From Chara braunii (lineage: Eukaryota; Streptophyta; Charophyceae; Charales; Characeae): a stretch of 33,644 nucleotides of DNA. The translations under genes were made by a program, and so were the position numbers. Positions 21,285 to 30,472 of the stretch are shown in pieces (position 1 is the stretch's first letter; every line of letters starts with the position of its first letter). The notes under the pieces are model-generated. The model was not told where the DNA came from. It saw nothing but the letters and a program-made list of their open reading frames with translations, and searched no databases. The stretch is taken from positions 2,449,701 to 2,483,344 of the forward strand of contig BFEA01000047.1 of assembly GCA_003427395.1 (NCBI GenBank). The letters run 5' to 3'.

Positions 21285-21296
21285 GCTCCGATACCA
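21285..21296 (-). promoter_or_regulatory. tRNA-Met-type primer-binding site, outside the left LTR
   Basis: Read on the minus strand this is TGGTATCGGAGC, one mismatch from TGGTATCAGAGC, the plant LTR-retrotransposon primer site complementary to initiator tRNA-Met. It lies three bases from the CA end of the left LTR, the normal spacing after a 5' LTR. For the gypsy at 22-28 kb this is the wrong side, because this LTR is its 3' LTR. Confidence 0.75.
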
Positions 21297-21299
21297 AAT

Positions 21300-22191
21300 T
21301 GCAAGGAAGATGAGAAATAACGAACTTCAGCAATCAAACAACATCATACATATGAGTCCAGATAGTCTTGACCTCGAACCAACAACAGAATTGCATCACG
21401 AGATTCACCAAATAAGAACACACCAAGAGTTCATAATTGATAATGCTGAAATAGTCCCATCATCATCATCAACGAAGAACCAGAGTTGATATCCTATCTG
21501 GCGCTCGGCACCCAGACTACATGTGACAGATCCTATTTAGCCTATACTACAATGCCGAAGTTGACATCAACAGCTTTCCCAAAGTACAAGCATATGGCGA
21601 CCAATGTCGCACGCTTCCAGCACGAGGTATGTCTCTCGCTACACTCACAACCTCGTTCCCCAACACACAAATGTCACTAGCACCCAAGGACCACCCTGCG
21701 CCACACCCAGCTCACAGCGGAGCATCGCCCGTGAGAGCGTGAGTGCCAGCCAACGAAATAGCGCAGAAGCGCTTGCGCAGCATGCAGCCATCACCCGAAT
21801 GCCGAATGAGGAGGTAGACCCTTTGCTATATCGAAGTGGCCTGCCTGCGTCCAGTCCCAGGAAGCTTCCAGTAGGCCCCGGTAGTCGGAGGCCCAGCATG
21901 ACGAGAACAGGCCTTGGGCCTGAGGTGGTTGCATGTGCCCAACTGCCCTTGGCCTGTGTTTGGCCCGGTACCCGTATCCAGCCCAGGGCCTGCTTCTCAT
22001 ACATTCACACAGGCGGCCCAGGGCCTGGGTTCACTCAACCAACTGGCGCTGCGCAACTGCCTGAATTTCTATGAGTTCCGCGGTGGCCCAAAAAAGGGCC
22101 CTGAGGGCCTCGTCGAGCCTGCCTTCACTTAGGGCGGCCGACGGGCTGCAAAATGGGGCCTTATGGGGCTCATAGAGGCAGTGGCCTCGCG
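21300..22191 (-). repeat. Left LTR (3' LTR of the gypsy)
   Basis: It is 892 bp and aligns end to end with 27742-28664. In sense orientation it begins CGCGAGGCCACTG, where the other LTR has the canonical TG, so the first base has mutated. It ends ...CTTCCTTGCA. It lacks about 31 bases near 21725 compared with the right LTR. The polypurine tract adjoins its sense start. Confidence 0.9.
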
Positions 22192-22204
22192 TTCCCTCCT
22201 CCTT
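22192..22204 (-). promoter_or_regulatory. Polypurine tract
   Basis: The minus strand reads AAGGAGGAGGGAA, immediately before the 3' LTR and 25 bases after the pol stop. This is the expected primer for plus-strand DNA synthesis in LTR elements. Confidence 0.85.
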
Positions 22205-22228
22205 AGCTTCAACAGTCGTTTGAGAAGC

Positions 22229-22648
22229 TCAGTCTTCAACCATGGGGCGCTTTCCCTTCTGCAGAGATCTCTCGTATTGGGCTACAACTTGAGGAGCGGT
22301 CTGCATAAGTTTTTCTCTGGTGAACCAGCGGTCTTCCTTCGGATCAGTGTGATGCCGGAACCGAAAGCGGTACTGCAGCTTCGGTTTTGTAGGATGTCCC
22401 CTGCCTGCTGGTCTTGATACCGGCAGCTCTCTGTGATCCACGATGTCATCGATGTCCACCTCTCCGTCCATGGTTAGCGGCAGCATTGAGTGACGAGATG
22501 GAAACTGACCAGTTTCTTTGAAAGGTGCCAGCTTGGATGCGTGAAAGAGAGGGTAAGTACAGAGATGACCAGGGATCCAGATAACATAAGATGGCCCATC
22601 CGGATCTGTCCCAACGATGTCCAAGACTTCCCAGGGTCCAAAGTACTG
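22229..22648 (-). pseudogene. Gypsy pol C-terminus with chromodomain-like tail
   Basis: After a one-base deletion near 22647 the pol frame resumes with YFGPWEVLDIVG, then YPLFHASKLAPF, the usual end of gypsy integrase. The last 70 residues (EVDIDDIVDHREL, then LQYRFRFRHHTDPKEDRWFT and a YERSL helix) have the layout of a chromodomain: a beta strand, a basic strand in place of YLVKWKG, the acidic DPKEDRW turn, and a C-terminal helix. Chromodomains of this class direct insertion to particular chromatin. The stop is at 22229-22231, just before the polypurine tract. Confidence 0.8.
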
Positions 22649-23922
22649 GGCATGAGTTTGCGGGAGATCCCATGCTCCTGTCCCAATTTTGAAGACTTAA
22701 CGCAGACCCTATCCACAACCTGGAATGTAGAAGGTTGGCGGTGTCTATTCTCAAACTCTATCATTGTAGCCTGAGCCTTCTGCATCTGTTCTACAGCCTG
22801 CTGCATCTTCTGTTTATAGCGGTAAGCAAACTCTAACGTACCTGGTGCAGCAGTCGACTGATTCTCAGGAAGGAGAAAATCTAGGGGTAGTTTAGGCTTG
22901 AAAGTTAGTAGCAAACTGTTTGGACTCACCCCGGTAGCACTGTATACTGCATTGTTATACAGACTGGCGATGGGTGCAAGCTTCTCATCCCAGTCCACCT
23001 GGTTGGACTTGATATAATGCCTCAACAGGTGTTGTACCGCACGGTTCAGTTGCTCGGCCTGGCCGTTGGCCTCTAGGTGATTCCCAGAAGTCATTTGCAA
23101 CTGGGTTCCCTGTTCTGCAGCAGCGACCTTCCACAGTTCGCTGGTAAATCGGACATCCCTATCAATGATTATGGATTTCGATAAGCCGAAATCCCTGACC
23201 CAGTTCTCTTTAAACATTCTAATTACGTACTCTGTCCTTGCTGTTCCCGGCATTGCTACTAACCTAGCATACTTACTAAGTCTATCCACGATGACGAAGA
23301 TATGTCTCATCCCACTCTTGCTGGTGATGAGGGTATCCATGAAGTCCATGGACAGACTCTCACTAGGCCGTTCCGGAATTGGAAGGGGCTTCAAGAGCCC
23401 AAGAGGAGCCTGAGTACATGGCTTGTCTCTTTGACATACCTGACAAGTCTCCACGTACAGTTGGGCGTCTCGCATCATCGTGGGCCACCAGAACCGCTGC
23501 AGCAAATTGGCTTCGGTCTTCTTATACCCAAAATATCCGGTGGCGTCATGACACTCACCTAAAAACAAACTACGCAAAGACTCGCTATTAGGAACACACA
23601 ATCGTTTATTCCCTGCCTTCTCAAGGAACACCAAGCCATTGACCAACTCAAACTCGGCAGAGGTCTTCTTGTCATTCGCTTGAAGTCTGCGTATGATCTC
23701 AGACATGAACTGGTCCTCGCAATAGGCTTCCACCAAGGATTGAGTAACATTGTCCGTCAGATCAAACTCAGTAATCAACGCACCCGAGAAATCAGGTCTA
23801 CGCGACAAGGCATCAGCAACCTTGTTGTACTCCCCTTTGAGATACGGAGGGTCAAAGTCATATTGCTCAATGACTTCGATCCAACGCTTTAGACCGTCAG
23901 ATAGTTCTGGTTGAGTTCTCAT
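22474..23922 (-). pseudogene. Gypsy integrase (with end of RNase H)
   Basis: A 482-codon open frame, the longest piece of pol. It starts with the end of the RNase H/connection (FDPPYLKGEYNKVADALSRR), then the zinc-binding HHCC region ending CQVCQRDKP. The second histidine of that region is changed (GYFGYKK where GHFG is expected). The catalytic core follows: first aspartate in SMDFMDTL, second in IIIDRDVRF, and the glutamate in NGQAEQLNR. All three of the DDE triad are present. The core inserts the cDNA copy into the chromosome. The correct frame ends at about 22647, where one base is missing, and the last 58 codons of this frame are spurious. Confidence 0.9.
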
Positions 23923-23934
23923 CCATCTCAGGGT

Positions 23935-24633
23935 CTAATGATCAGTCCTGAGGATGAAGAATCTCCCAAGGAGATAGTGCCTCCAATGGGTCAGAGCCTT
24001 GTAAACGGCATAGAGTTCCTTCTCATAGGTGGACTTAGCCAACTTCTGAGACGGATTTTTCTTTGACATGTACTCTACAGGCCTCAACTTTGGCCCCTCC
24101 TGCTGCGCGAGCACAGCGTCAATGCCATGTTGGCTGGCATCCGTGGTGACCATAAACGGCTCATCAAGATCAGGAAGTTTCAAGACCTCGTAGTGCGTCA
24201 ACGCATGCTTCAGATGTCTGAAAGCAGCCTCACACTTATCTGTCCACTCCCATGGGGTGTCAAGGCGCGTCAGATCAGTCAAAGGAGCGGCCACTACACT
24301 ATAGTTCTTAACGAAGGTCCTATAGTAGCCTGTTATTCCTAAGAAAGATCTCATCTCAGTCACAGACGGAGGACATGGCCAATCACGAATGCTGGCCACC
24401 TTCGCGTCATCGGGCTTCAACCCTTCCGCGGAGATCTCATGACCCAAGTACAAGACACGGGTGCAGCCAAACTCGCACTTCTCACCGTTGATCTTGAACT
24501 TGTGTTGTCGCAGGAGACTGAAGACTTTGTCCAGATGTGCAACATGCTCCTCGACAGTCTTACTAAAAATAAGTATGTCATCGAGGTACACGATGACAAA
24601 CTTATCCAAGTAGTCATGGAATATCCGATTCAT
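23935..24633 (-). pseudogene. Gypsy RT palm (YLDD) and RNase H
   Basis: It opens with MNRIFHDYLDKFVIVYLDDI, where YLDD at 24577-24588 is the RT catalytic pair, then the RT thumb (FLGITGYYRTFV). RNase H follows with its first aspartate in VTTDASQHGIDAV, the glutamate in STYEKELYAV and the third aspartate in RTDH. The segment ends at a TAG (23935-23937) right after TDH, where gypsy elements usually have glutamine, so it probably arose from CAG. It is in the same frame as the RT segment upstream and the integrase downstream. Confidence 0.9.
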
Positions 24634-24639
24634 AGCGTG

Positions 24640-25332
24640 CTAAAAGGTGCCAGGAGCATTGCAAAGGCCGAAAGGCATCACCACAAACTCGTACAGACCG
24701 TACCTGGTCCGAAAAGCGGTTTTGTGTTGATCCTCGTGCCGGATTGCAATCTGATGGTACCCGAACTTCAGATCTATCTTACTGAAGTACCGACACCCTT
24801 GCACTCTATCTAACAGATCATCGATGCGTGGTAGGGGCTCTCTATTCTTTACAGTGATGGCATTGAGGCCCCTATAGTCAATGCACATCGTAAGTGTACC
24901 CTCCTTAGGTACGAATAGTACTGGAGATCAATAAGGAGAGACACTCGACCGGATCCAACCCCTCTCTACGAGTTCCTTGAGTTGTCGGCGAAGCTCATCG
25001 AGCTCGCTTGGAGACATCCGATAGATCCTACCCTTCGGGATGCTAGACCTTGGGATAATCTTTATCGCGTGGAGGACCTCCCTCTCTACAACCCCTGTCG
25101 CCTCTTCAAATAGATCAGGGTACTTGGCAACTACTCCCTCTATCTCCGGCGGCATTTTCACCGGCTCGCCTGCAGCAGAGACATAAACTAAGTACATACC
25201 CTCCTCCTGATTTTGCTTATAATAGTTATAGAATGCAGCCGCACACGTGCATCCATGAGACTCAATCAGACTACTAGCTTTGAACTTGTGCAATCTGGCG
25301 GTCCCTCCACCTGACAAAGTGTGTTTGACCAC
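24640..25332 (-). pseudogene. Gypsy RT fingers/palm, interrupted
   Basis: One frame, interrupted by TGA at 24928-24930 and ending at TAG 24640-24642. It starts with a spacer, then the RT entry motif ELRRQLKELVERGWIRSSVS, and after the [25 protein letters not shown] with the nearby [10 protein letters not shown], and the catalytic aspartate in [36 protein letters not shown] follows. The TGA falls where SPYGSP is normal, so it replaces a glycine codon (GGA). The final TAG replaces a glutamine of the TFQ motif. Confidence 0.9.
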
Positions 25333-25341
25333 TTTTCGGTC

Positions 25342-25863
25342 CTAGTCAAACTGGGGTTGTGCCACAGAGAGGTAGTACATACCTAACAACATATCCATTG
25401 GGAGCTCGTCACTCACTAGGAACGAGACGTGATGTCTCAATTCCCCTCCCGCGTACGAAAAACAACACTCAACATCCTGGAGGTAGTCATTGACTACCAT
25501 ACGCTGTTTGTTGGCACAGGTCGACTCCACAGGTCGACTCAGGCACTGCACTCGCCCCTGTAAACGCAGCCTCTCAACGCACGAGTGATTGATAAAGTTT
25601 TGAGTCGAGCAAGTGTCATAATAGGCCCCGGCCATGCGGCTGCCAATGACAACCTCATTGACGAACATCTCACCCTTAGGGGCTTTGACTAAGGCCGTCC
25701 AAGAAGCTAGCGGGTCTGATCTAGACCACTCCACCTCTAGCTCCTCTAAGGACTCAAACACATTCATCGAACAGAGGCTCGATGGGTCTGAACGTGTTTG
25801 CGGGACGACGCTGGAGTCAGTAGCTCGGGCCATCTCTCGAGATGGTGAGGGTGTCTCCACCAC
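25342..25863 (-). pseudogene. Gypsy aspartic protease region
   Basis: Retropepsin-like protease that would cut the Gag-Pol polyprotein. The active-site loop reads YDTCSTQNFI (around 25590-25616), a DTGSxxxFI-type motif in which the usual glycine or alanine is cysteine. The aspartate is present. A later hydrophobic stretch ending DELPMDMLLGMYYL is the typical ILGxxWL-type second half of gypsy proteases. The frame ends at TAG 25342-25344, where the family usually has a W (DWD), and continues in frame into RT. It is in a different frame from gag, so Pol was made by frameshifting or this is a frame change in the copy. Confidence 0.82.
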
Positions 25864-25892
25864 CTCGACCCTAGTAGGAACAGTTACTATTC

Positions 25893-26546
25893 CTACTGGC
25901 CTGACGTGTTTCCCGGAGCACTGCTTGAAGTACTGGCAACGTTACTACCAACGGGATGAGAGGATCCCAACACCTGCCCCATCGTAGGCGGAAAAATTTT
26001 TGTCACCTTCTTATTGCGGCACTTGAATTGGTTGTGGCCATATTGACCACAACAAATACAGGCCTGCCGTGAGTAACGGTCTCTCCACACGTCCTCTGTA
26101 AGACCCGCTTTCTCCCATGGAGGAGCATTGGGATCAACTTGACTCCTAGACCGGGAGCCTTCACGGTGTCTACCGGTCGCCTTTCCTTTTTGAGCTACGG
26201 CAACGACCACTCCACCCTCTGAAGTTTCTACGCTGCCCGCCTCCGAACCTACTCCCTCCTGGAAGTGTTCGTCTACTTTGATGGTGGAACCATCATTATC
26301 GACAACCATTAAGCGACCCTTCGCCTTCCAGTTAGGAGGCAGTGAAAAGCATCTCAGGTACGAGGTAAGTAAGATCTGGGGGTCATAGCGCATCCCTGGG
26401 ACGTAGATCAGACGCTCAACAGCGTCGGTGGCTTCCCTTACTGACTTGAACTGCCACGTGTGCAGTGTTAGGATCGCATCAGTGGCCCTTTGGGCCTCCT
26501 GAGGATCTTGCCACCTGTCCTCCACCATCTTCAGGAAGTCCTCCAA
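25893..26546 (-). pseudogene. Gypsy gag C-terminal part with zinc knuckle
   Basis: Continuation of gag after a TAG at 26550-26552 in the same frame. It shows a helical capsid-like part (EDFLKMVEDRWQDPQEAQRA), then an R/S/G-rich linker and one CCHC zinc knuckle (CICCGQYGHNQFKC) at about 26018-26062, the RNA-binding motif of nucleocapsid. A serine- and threonine-rich tail ends at TGA 25893. The protease frame begins just beyond. The spacing of the cysteines and histidine (C-x2-C-x4-H-x4-C) is canonical. Confidence 0.88.
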
Positions 26547-26549
26547 TTT

Positions 26550-27740
26550 CTAAGTGACCGCCCAAGCGCGGAAGTCATGACCATACCCCTGAAGCTGCAG
26601 TAAACCACTCAACCATCTTGCTGCACTACCATCTAGGTAGGAAGCAGCCACAAGCACTTCTTCGTGCAGCAAGGTAAGTTTACACTTGACGTAGACCGGC
26701 ACTGCCCTCAACCACGTGTCAAGGTCTTCGCCCCTCTTATCCCATGTGAAAGGTTTGGGAGCGGCGATGGCCGTCTTTGAAACCCACTGTGTCTGTCTCG
26801 GTCCCTGCATCACTACGGGTTGTGGACCCTGTGACACAGGTTGCTGTACCGGCTGCTGGGGCTGTGTGCCCTGCGGCTGCACAGGTTGCGAGACAGCAGG
26901 CTGCGTGGTGACTGCAACCTGCGACGGAGTTTGGGTGAACAATGTCTGAACAGGAACCTGCAAATTAGTCCCTGCTGATATCCCTCCTGACACCGGCATG
27001 CCCAGGGAAACGATTGCAATCGATGACGGGGCTACATATGGGGATACCCCTGTCATCGGTGGGACAGAAAAAGGAGGATATGCCATGGGCCAGGCACCAG
27101 GCCCGGATGGTGATGGTGCCGCCTGAGCACGCCCTGCCACAATGGCTAGGCTCTGTTGGATATCCTGAAGGATGGTAGTCTGATGCTCCTGCATCTCTAT
27201 GACTCCTAGCAGGGCCCTCCGAACTACCCTCACATCATCATCCATGTTCGTCAGGTCCATCGTCTCTAACTCCTCTATGTCTGCCCCTCTCCGATGCATC
27301 CTGGCTCTTCTTTTAATCATCTTCTCCTTCTCCGCTTTTATCTGTCCTAATGCCTGTTGTAATTGTGCCTCCTGCAGGGCTGCCTGCTGGATGGCGACAT
27401 CCTCTGGGGTCAACACTGCTGCCTGGCTTGCCATAACGCCAGTGGACTGACTCACGGTCTGCGCAACCGTTGACCCGATGATACCTGAACTGCTGGCCTG
27501 GGAAGTCTGCTGCGCAGAAGTGACCATAGCGGAAGTGGCCATGGCTGCTGTAGCAGCGGGCTCGCTAGCGAAAGCCCTGCTGGCCTCGGCTGCTCTAGCT
27601 CTCCTCTGCTGCTGCTGCCTCTCCCTAAGCTGGAGGAATAGAATCCTATCACCCTCCGGTCCTAAGGACACGTGGGCTATCGGGCGTCTAGCTGATCGCA
27701 AGATCCGGTCGTCTGGTGGTGTGTCCTCCCTGTCGCTCAT
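26550..27740 (-). pseudogene. Gypsy gag N-terminal part
   Basis: An open frame of 396 codons from the ATG at 27740. The N-terminal third is charged and rich in R/Q/A, with a likely coiled coil (AALQEAQLQQALGQIKAEKE). The middle is a long P/Q/V/T-rich linker with QPVQPQGTQPQQPV-type repeats. The last 70 residues match the retrotransposon Gag capsid start (KPFTWDKRGEDLDTWLRAV, then ASYLDGSAARWL). It stops at TAG 26550, but the frame carries on as the C-terminal part. The ATG lies just one base from the end of the right LTR, with no leader or primer site between them. Confidence 0.88.
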
Positions 27741-27741
27741 A

Positions 27742-28664
27742 TGCTAAGGAAGATGAGAAATAGCGAACTTCAACAATCAAACAGCATCATACACATGAGT
27801 CCAGAGAGTCTTGACCTCGAACCAACAGCAGAATTGCATCACGAGATTCACCAAATAAGAACACACCAAGAGTTCCTAATTGATAATGGTGAAATAGTCC
27901 CATCATCATCATCAACGAAGAACCAGAGTTGATATCCTATCTGGCGCTCGGTGCCCAGGCTACATATGGCAGATCCTATCTAGCCTATACTACAATGCCG
28001 AAGTTAACATCAACAACTTTCCCAAAGTACGAGCATATGGCGACCAATGTCGCACGCTTCCAGCACCAGGGATGTCTCTCGCTACACTCACAACCTCATT
28101 CCCCAACACACCGATGCCACTAGCACCCAAGGACCACCCTGCGCCACACCCAGCTCACAGCGGAGCAGCTCGGCTATGGCTGCCCGCTCCTTCCTGCTCG
28201 CCCGTGAGAGCGTGAGTGCCAGCCAGCAAAATAGCGCAGAAGCGCTTGCGCAACATGCAGCCATCACCCGAATGCCAAATGAGGAGGCAGACCCTTTGCT
28301 ATATCGAAGTGGCCTGCCTGCGTCCAGTCCCAGGAAGCTTCCAGTAGGCCCCGGTAGTCGGAGGCCCAGCACGACGAGAACAGGCCTTGGGTCTGAGGTG
28401 GTTGCATGTGCCCAACTGCCTTTGGCCTGTGTTTGGCCCGGTACTCGTATCCAGCCCAGGGCCTGCTTCTCATGCATTCACACAGGCGGCCCAGGGCCTG
28501 GGTTCACTCAACCAACTGGCGCTGCGCAACTGCCTGAATTTCTCTGAGTTGCGTGGTGGCCCAAAAAAGGGCCCTTAGGGCTTCGTCGAGCCTACCTTCA
28601 CTTAGGGCGGCCGACGGGTTGCCAAATTGGGCTTTATGGGGCTCATAGAGGCAGTGGCCTCGCA
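27742..28664 (-). repeat. Right LTR (5' LTR of the gypsy)
   Basis: It is 923 bp. In sense it begins TGCGAGGCCACTG and ends ...CTTCCTTAGCA. Together with the left LTR it defines the element. The gag ATG follows after a single base. The right flank is AT-rich (TTAATAAAAAAAG). Confidence 0.92.
28047..28547 (+). other. Open frame antisense to the gypsy inside the right LTR
   Basis: A 166-codon plus-strand frame (MSHASSTRDVSRYTHNL...AAQLPEFL), rich in S, P, T, R and A, with no known domain. The corresponding frame in the left LTR (21604-22074) is still open with an in-frame 10-codon deletion and about ten residue changes. Most base differences alter the amino acid, so there is no sign of purifying selection. 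It is probably a chance frame in a GC-rich LTR. Confidence 0.25.
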
Positions 28665-28770
28665 TTAATAAAAAAAGTAATAATTATTAATTTGAAAAAT
28701 AATTAATGCTAGGGACCCTTATCTGGTCCCGAAGAGCCTGAGATCCTGAGCATGCCCAAGACCCCTGTAT

Positions 28771-28792
28771 GTGTGTGTGTGTGTGTGTGTGT
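28771..28792. repeat. (GT)11 microsatellite
   Basis: Pure GT repeats followed directly by TTACGTTTG, the start of family B copy 1. Confidence 0.95.
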
Positions 28793-30126
28793 TACGTTTG
28801 TATTGCATGGCTTCTGCGACCTTGTTGCAGCATGTTGCGTCGGAAAGTGTGTTATAAACAACACCGGGAAAAAGCCCGCAGCCGCGGATGCACATAGAAA
28901 ATAATGCTTATAATGCCCAACTTTCAAAAGCCAGGAAATGAAAAGGAAAACAAAAACCAAACCGACCAGCGGTAAGACAAGTACCATAAGGCAAGGAAAA
29001 TGGCAAGGCTAAGGTCAAGGCGCAACACGGTACTTGGATGACAAGCTGCAGCAAAGAACAAAGGGTGGATGGCATGGGGAAGGACGAACGGGCAGGTGGA
29101 GGGCATGGGGGAGGTGGGTGGGCAGACAAACAACACTAAGCAAAAAAAGAACGGACAGGAAGTCAAGAAGCAGCCCAACAACAATACAACAAGGCAGACA
29201 AAAGAACAAGCAGCAAAACCCACAAAGCAAAAAAAAACAAAATATGATAGATTGTTTTGTCGGAGTTGCACCGACTCATCAGGAGGCAGAACCCTCCGTA
29301 TTTGATGGTTTGGGTCATGAACCCTTTGACCCTTGTTGAAGGCAGACTATCCCCAGTGGAACATAGCAGTGGGCAGCAACCTTGTGGAGCACCGGGCGAG
29401 AGAGTAGAGGCAACACGGCTGCACAACGCCAAAAACGACTGCAAGGAACAACATGGCACGCAGGGCATGCAGCGTGGCAACCATGTAGTGAAGCTCAAGA
29501 CAACACAAGCAAGGCAACCACACTGCAAGGGACGAAGGGGCAAGTGGACCAGCAGCTTGGCAACCGTGGAGCGGAGCACAAGGCACCAGCAACAAGGCAA
29601 CCAACCTGCAAGGCACACAAGCGGCAAACACCGAGGGCACGACCAACGGATGAGCAGCAAGGCAGCAGAGCGGCGGAGCAGCGGAGCACAAGGCACCAGC
29701 AACAAGGCAACCAACCTGCAAGGCACACATGCAGCAAACACAACAATGTGCAGAGAACCACATGCGAAGCCACTAGGACGGGCAGGAAGGCAACAGCAGA
29801 GCGTAGACAAGGCAGTGCACACATCCAACATGGAGCAAAGCAGCACATGACCTACTCACATCACGATTGGACCTTACAAACTGTTGGTTCCCACCACCCA
29901 CTGAGCAAGGGAGTCACTCCGACGAACATCCGTCATCACCCACAGGCGACACAGACATCCTGAATCGAGAGGCCCCCCTAAAAGTGCAGTAGGCACTCCA
30001 AACGAGGAACCACCGACTGTTTGGCACTACTTAAGGGTGCTCAGTTGGGCACACAAAAAAATACTCAGAAAAAATCAGGAGGAGGACAGGCAACAAAAGA
30101 AAGACTGACATACGTAAAACTGATTT
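28793..30126. repeat. Family B repeat, copy 1 (about 1.33 kb)
   Basis: Starts TTACGTTTGTATTGCATGGC just after a GT tract and ends AACTGATTTT just before another. It aligns along its length with 30525-31975. The middle is built of AAGGCAACC- and CAAGGCACACAAGC-like words, with an internal direct repeat at 29571-29630 and 29681-29740. Long open frames exist on both strands because of this composition, but they are not conserved as proteins between the copies. No LTR, terminal inverted repeat, RT or transposase motif is seen. Confidence 0.9.
29249..29297 (-). ncRNA. Hammerhead-ribozyme-like core, family B copy 1 (candidate)
   Basis: On the minus strand CTGATGA (29276-29282) is followed by a perfect 5 bp hairpin, GTCGG / CCGAC with loop TGCAACT, and then AAAAC. 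A hammerhead needs CUGAUGA, stem II with a G-C closing pair, then GAAA. Only the G (position 12) differs. Just 5' of the core, GGAGG / CCTCC can form a hairpin, but it would absorb the first core C. The 5' strand of stem III is deleted in this copy. If it ever was a ribozyme, this copy is inactive. Confidence 0.3.
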
Positions 30127-30139
30127 TGTGTGTGTGTGT

Positions 30140-30185
<46 letters not shown>
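30127..30185. repeat. (GT)n microsatellite with one TA interruption
   Basis: Nearly pure GT, interrupted by one A at about 30144. It separates family B copy 1 from the spacer before copy 2. Confidence 0.95.
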
Positions 30186-30188
<3 letters not shown>

Positions 30189-30472
30189 ACCCACATTCCC
30201 TCTGTGAGGAAGGCTGGATGGACTAGTGTCCTGGGGCACTAGGCCATTCACCCGGTGCCCCATGGACTCCGCACACACATACAGACAAACACATGCACAA
30301 CCCATGTAACTTAGACAAGCACGAAGAAGACGTAACCTCTACTCCCATGGGAAAGCGCATTCAGAAGTCAAAGAGGCACGACACTCCAGAAGTGTTGGGA
30401 GGGCACACATGGACAGCAACAAGACTACTTAGGAGTCTGATCGATTCATGAGGAAGAAGAGACAAATCTCTG
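30186..30472. other. Spacer between family B copies, no gene seen
   Basis: It includes a TCCTGGGGCACTAGGCCATT / CGGTGCCCCA inverted pair near 30229-30264 and CACACA-type words. It is not present after copy 2. Confidence 0.4.

Larger units (their letters stand above)
21300..28664 (-). mobile_element. Ty3/gypsy chromovirus-type LTR retrotransposon, inactive
   Basis: A 7.4 kb minus-strand element bounded by two LTRs (27742-28664 and 21300-22191). It contains gag, protease, RT, RNase H, integrase and a chromodomain-like tail in the order typical of Ty3/gypsy, and a polypurine tract directly before the 3' LTR. Five in-frame stops (26550, 25342, 24928, 24640 and 23935) and a one-base deletion near 22647 disable it. 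By eye the LTRs differ at about 45 positions plus a roughly 30-base deletion, about 5%, so insertion is not recent. The 5' LTR joins gag directly with no primer site. The outer flanks (CAAAT left, TTAAT right) do not form a target duplication. Confidence 0.93.

Noticed and set aside
21604-22074. Left-LTR plus-strand frame as a host gene
   Set aside because: It is inside an LTR, antisense to the element, and most differences from the other LTR change residues.
22229-27740. Single intact gag-pol gene
   Set aside because: Five in-frame stops, a gag/pol frame difference and a one-base deletion near 22647 rule out an intact coding sequence as given.
29163-29850. Overlapping 197-codon (plus) and 227-codon (minus) frames in family B as genes
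   Set aside because: The two strands are open together because of AAGGCAACC-type composition. In copy 2 the frames are broken and rearranged, and no domain is recognisable.
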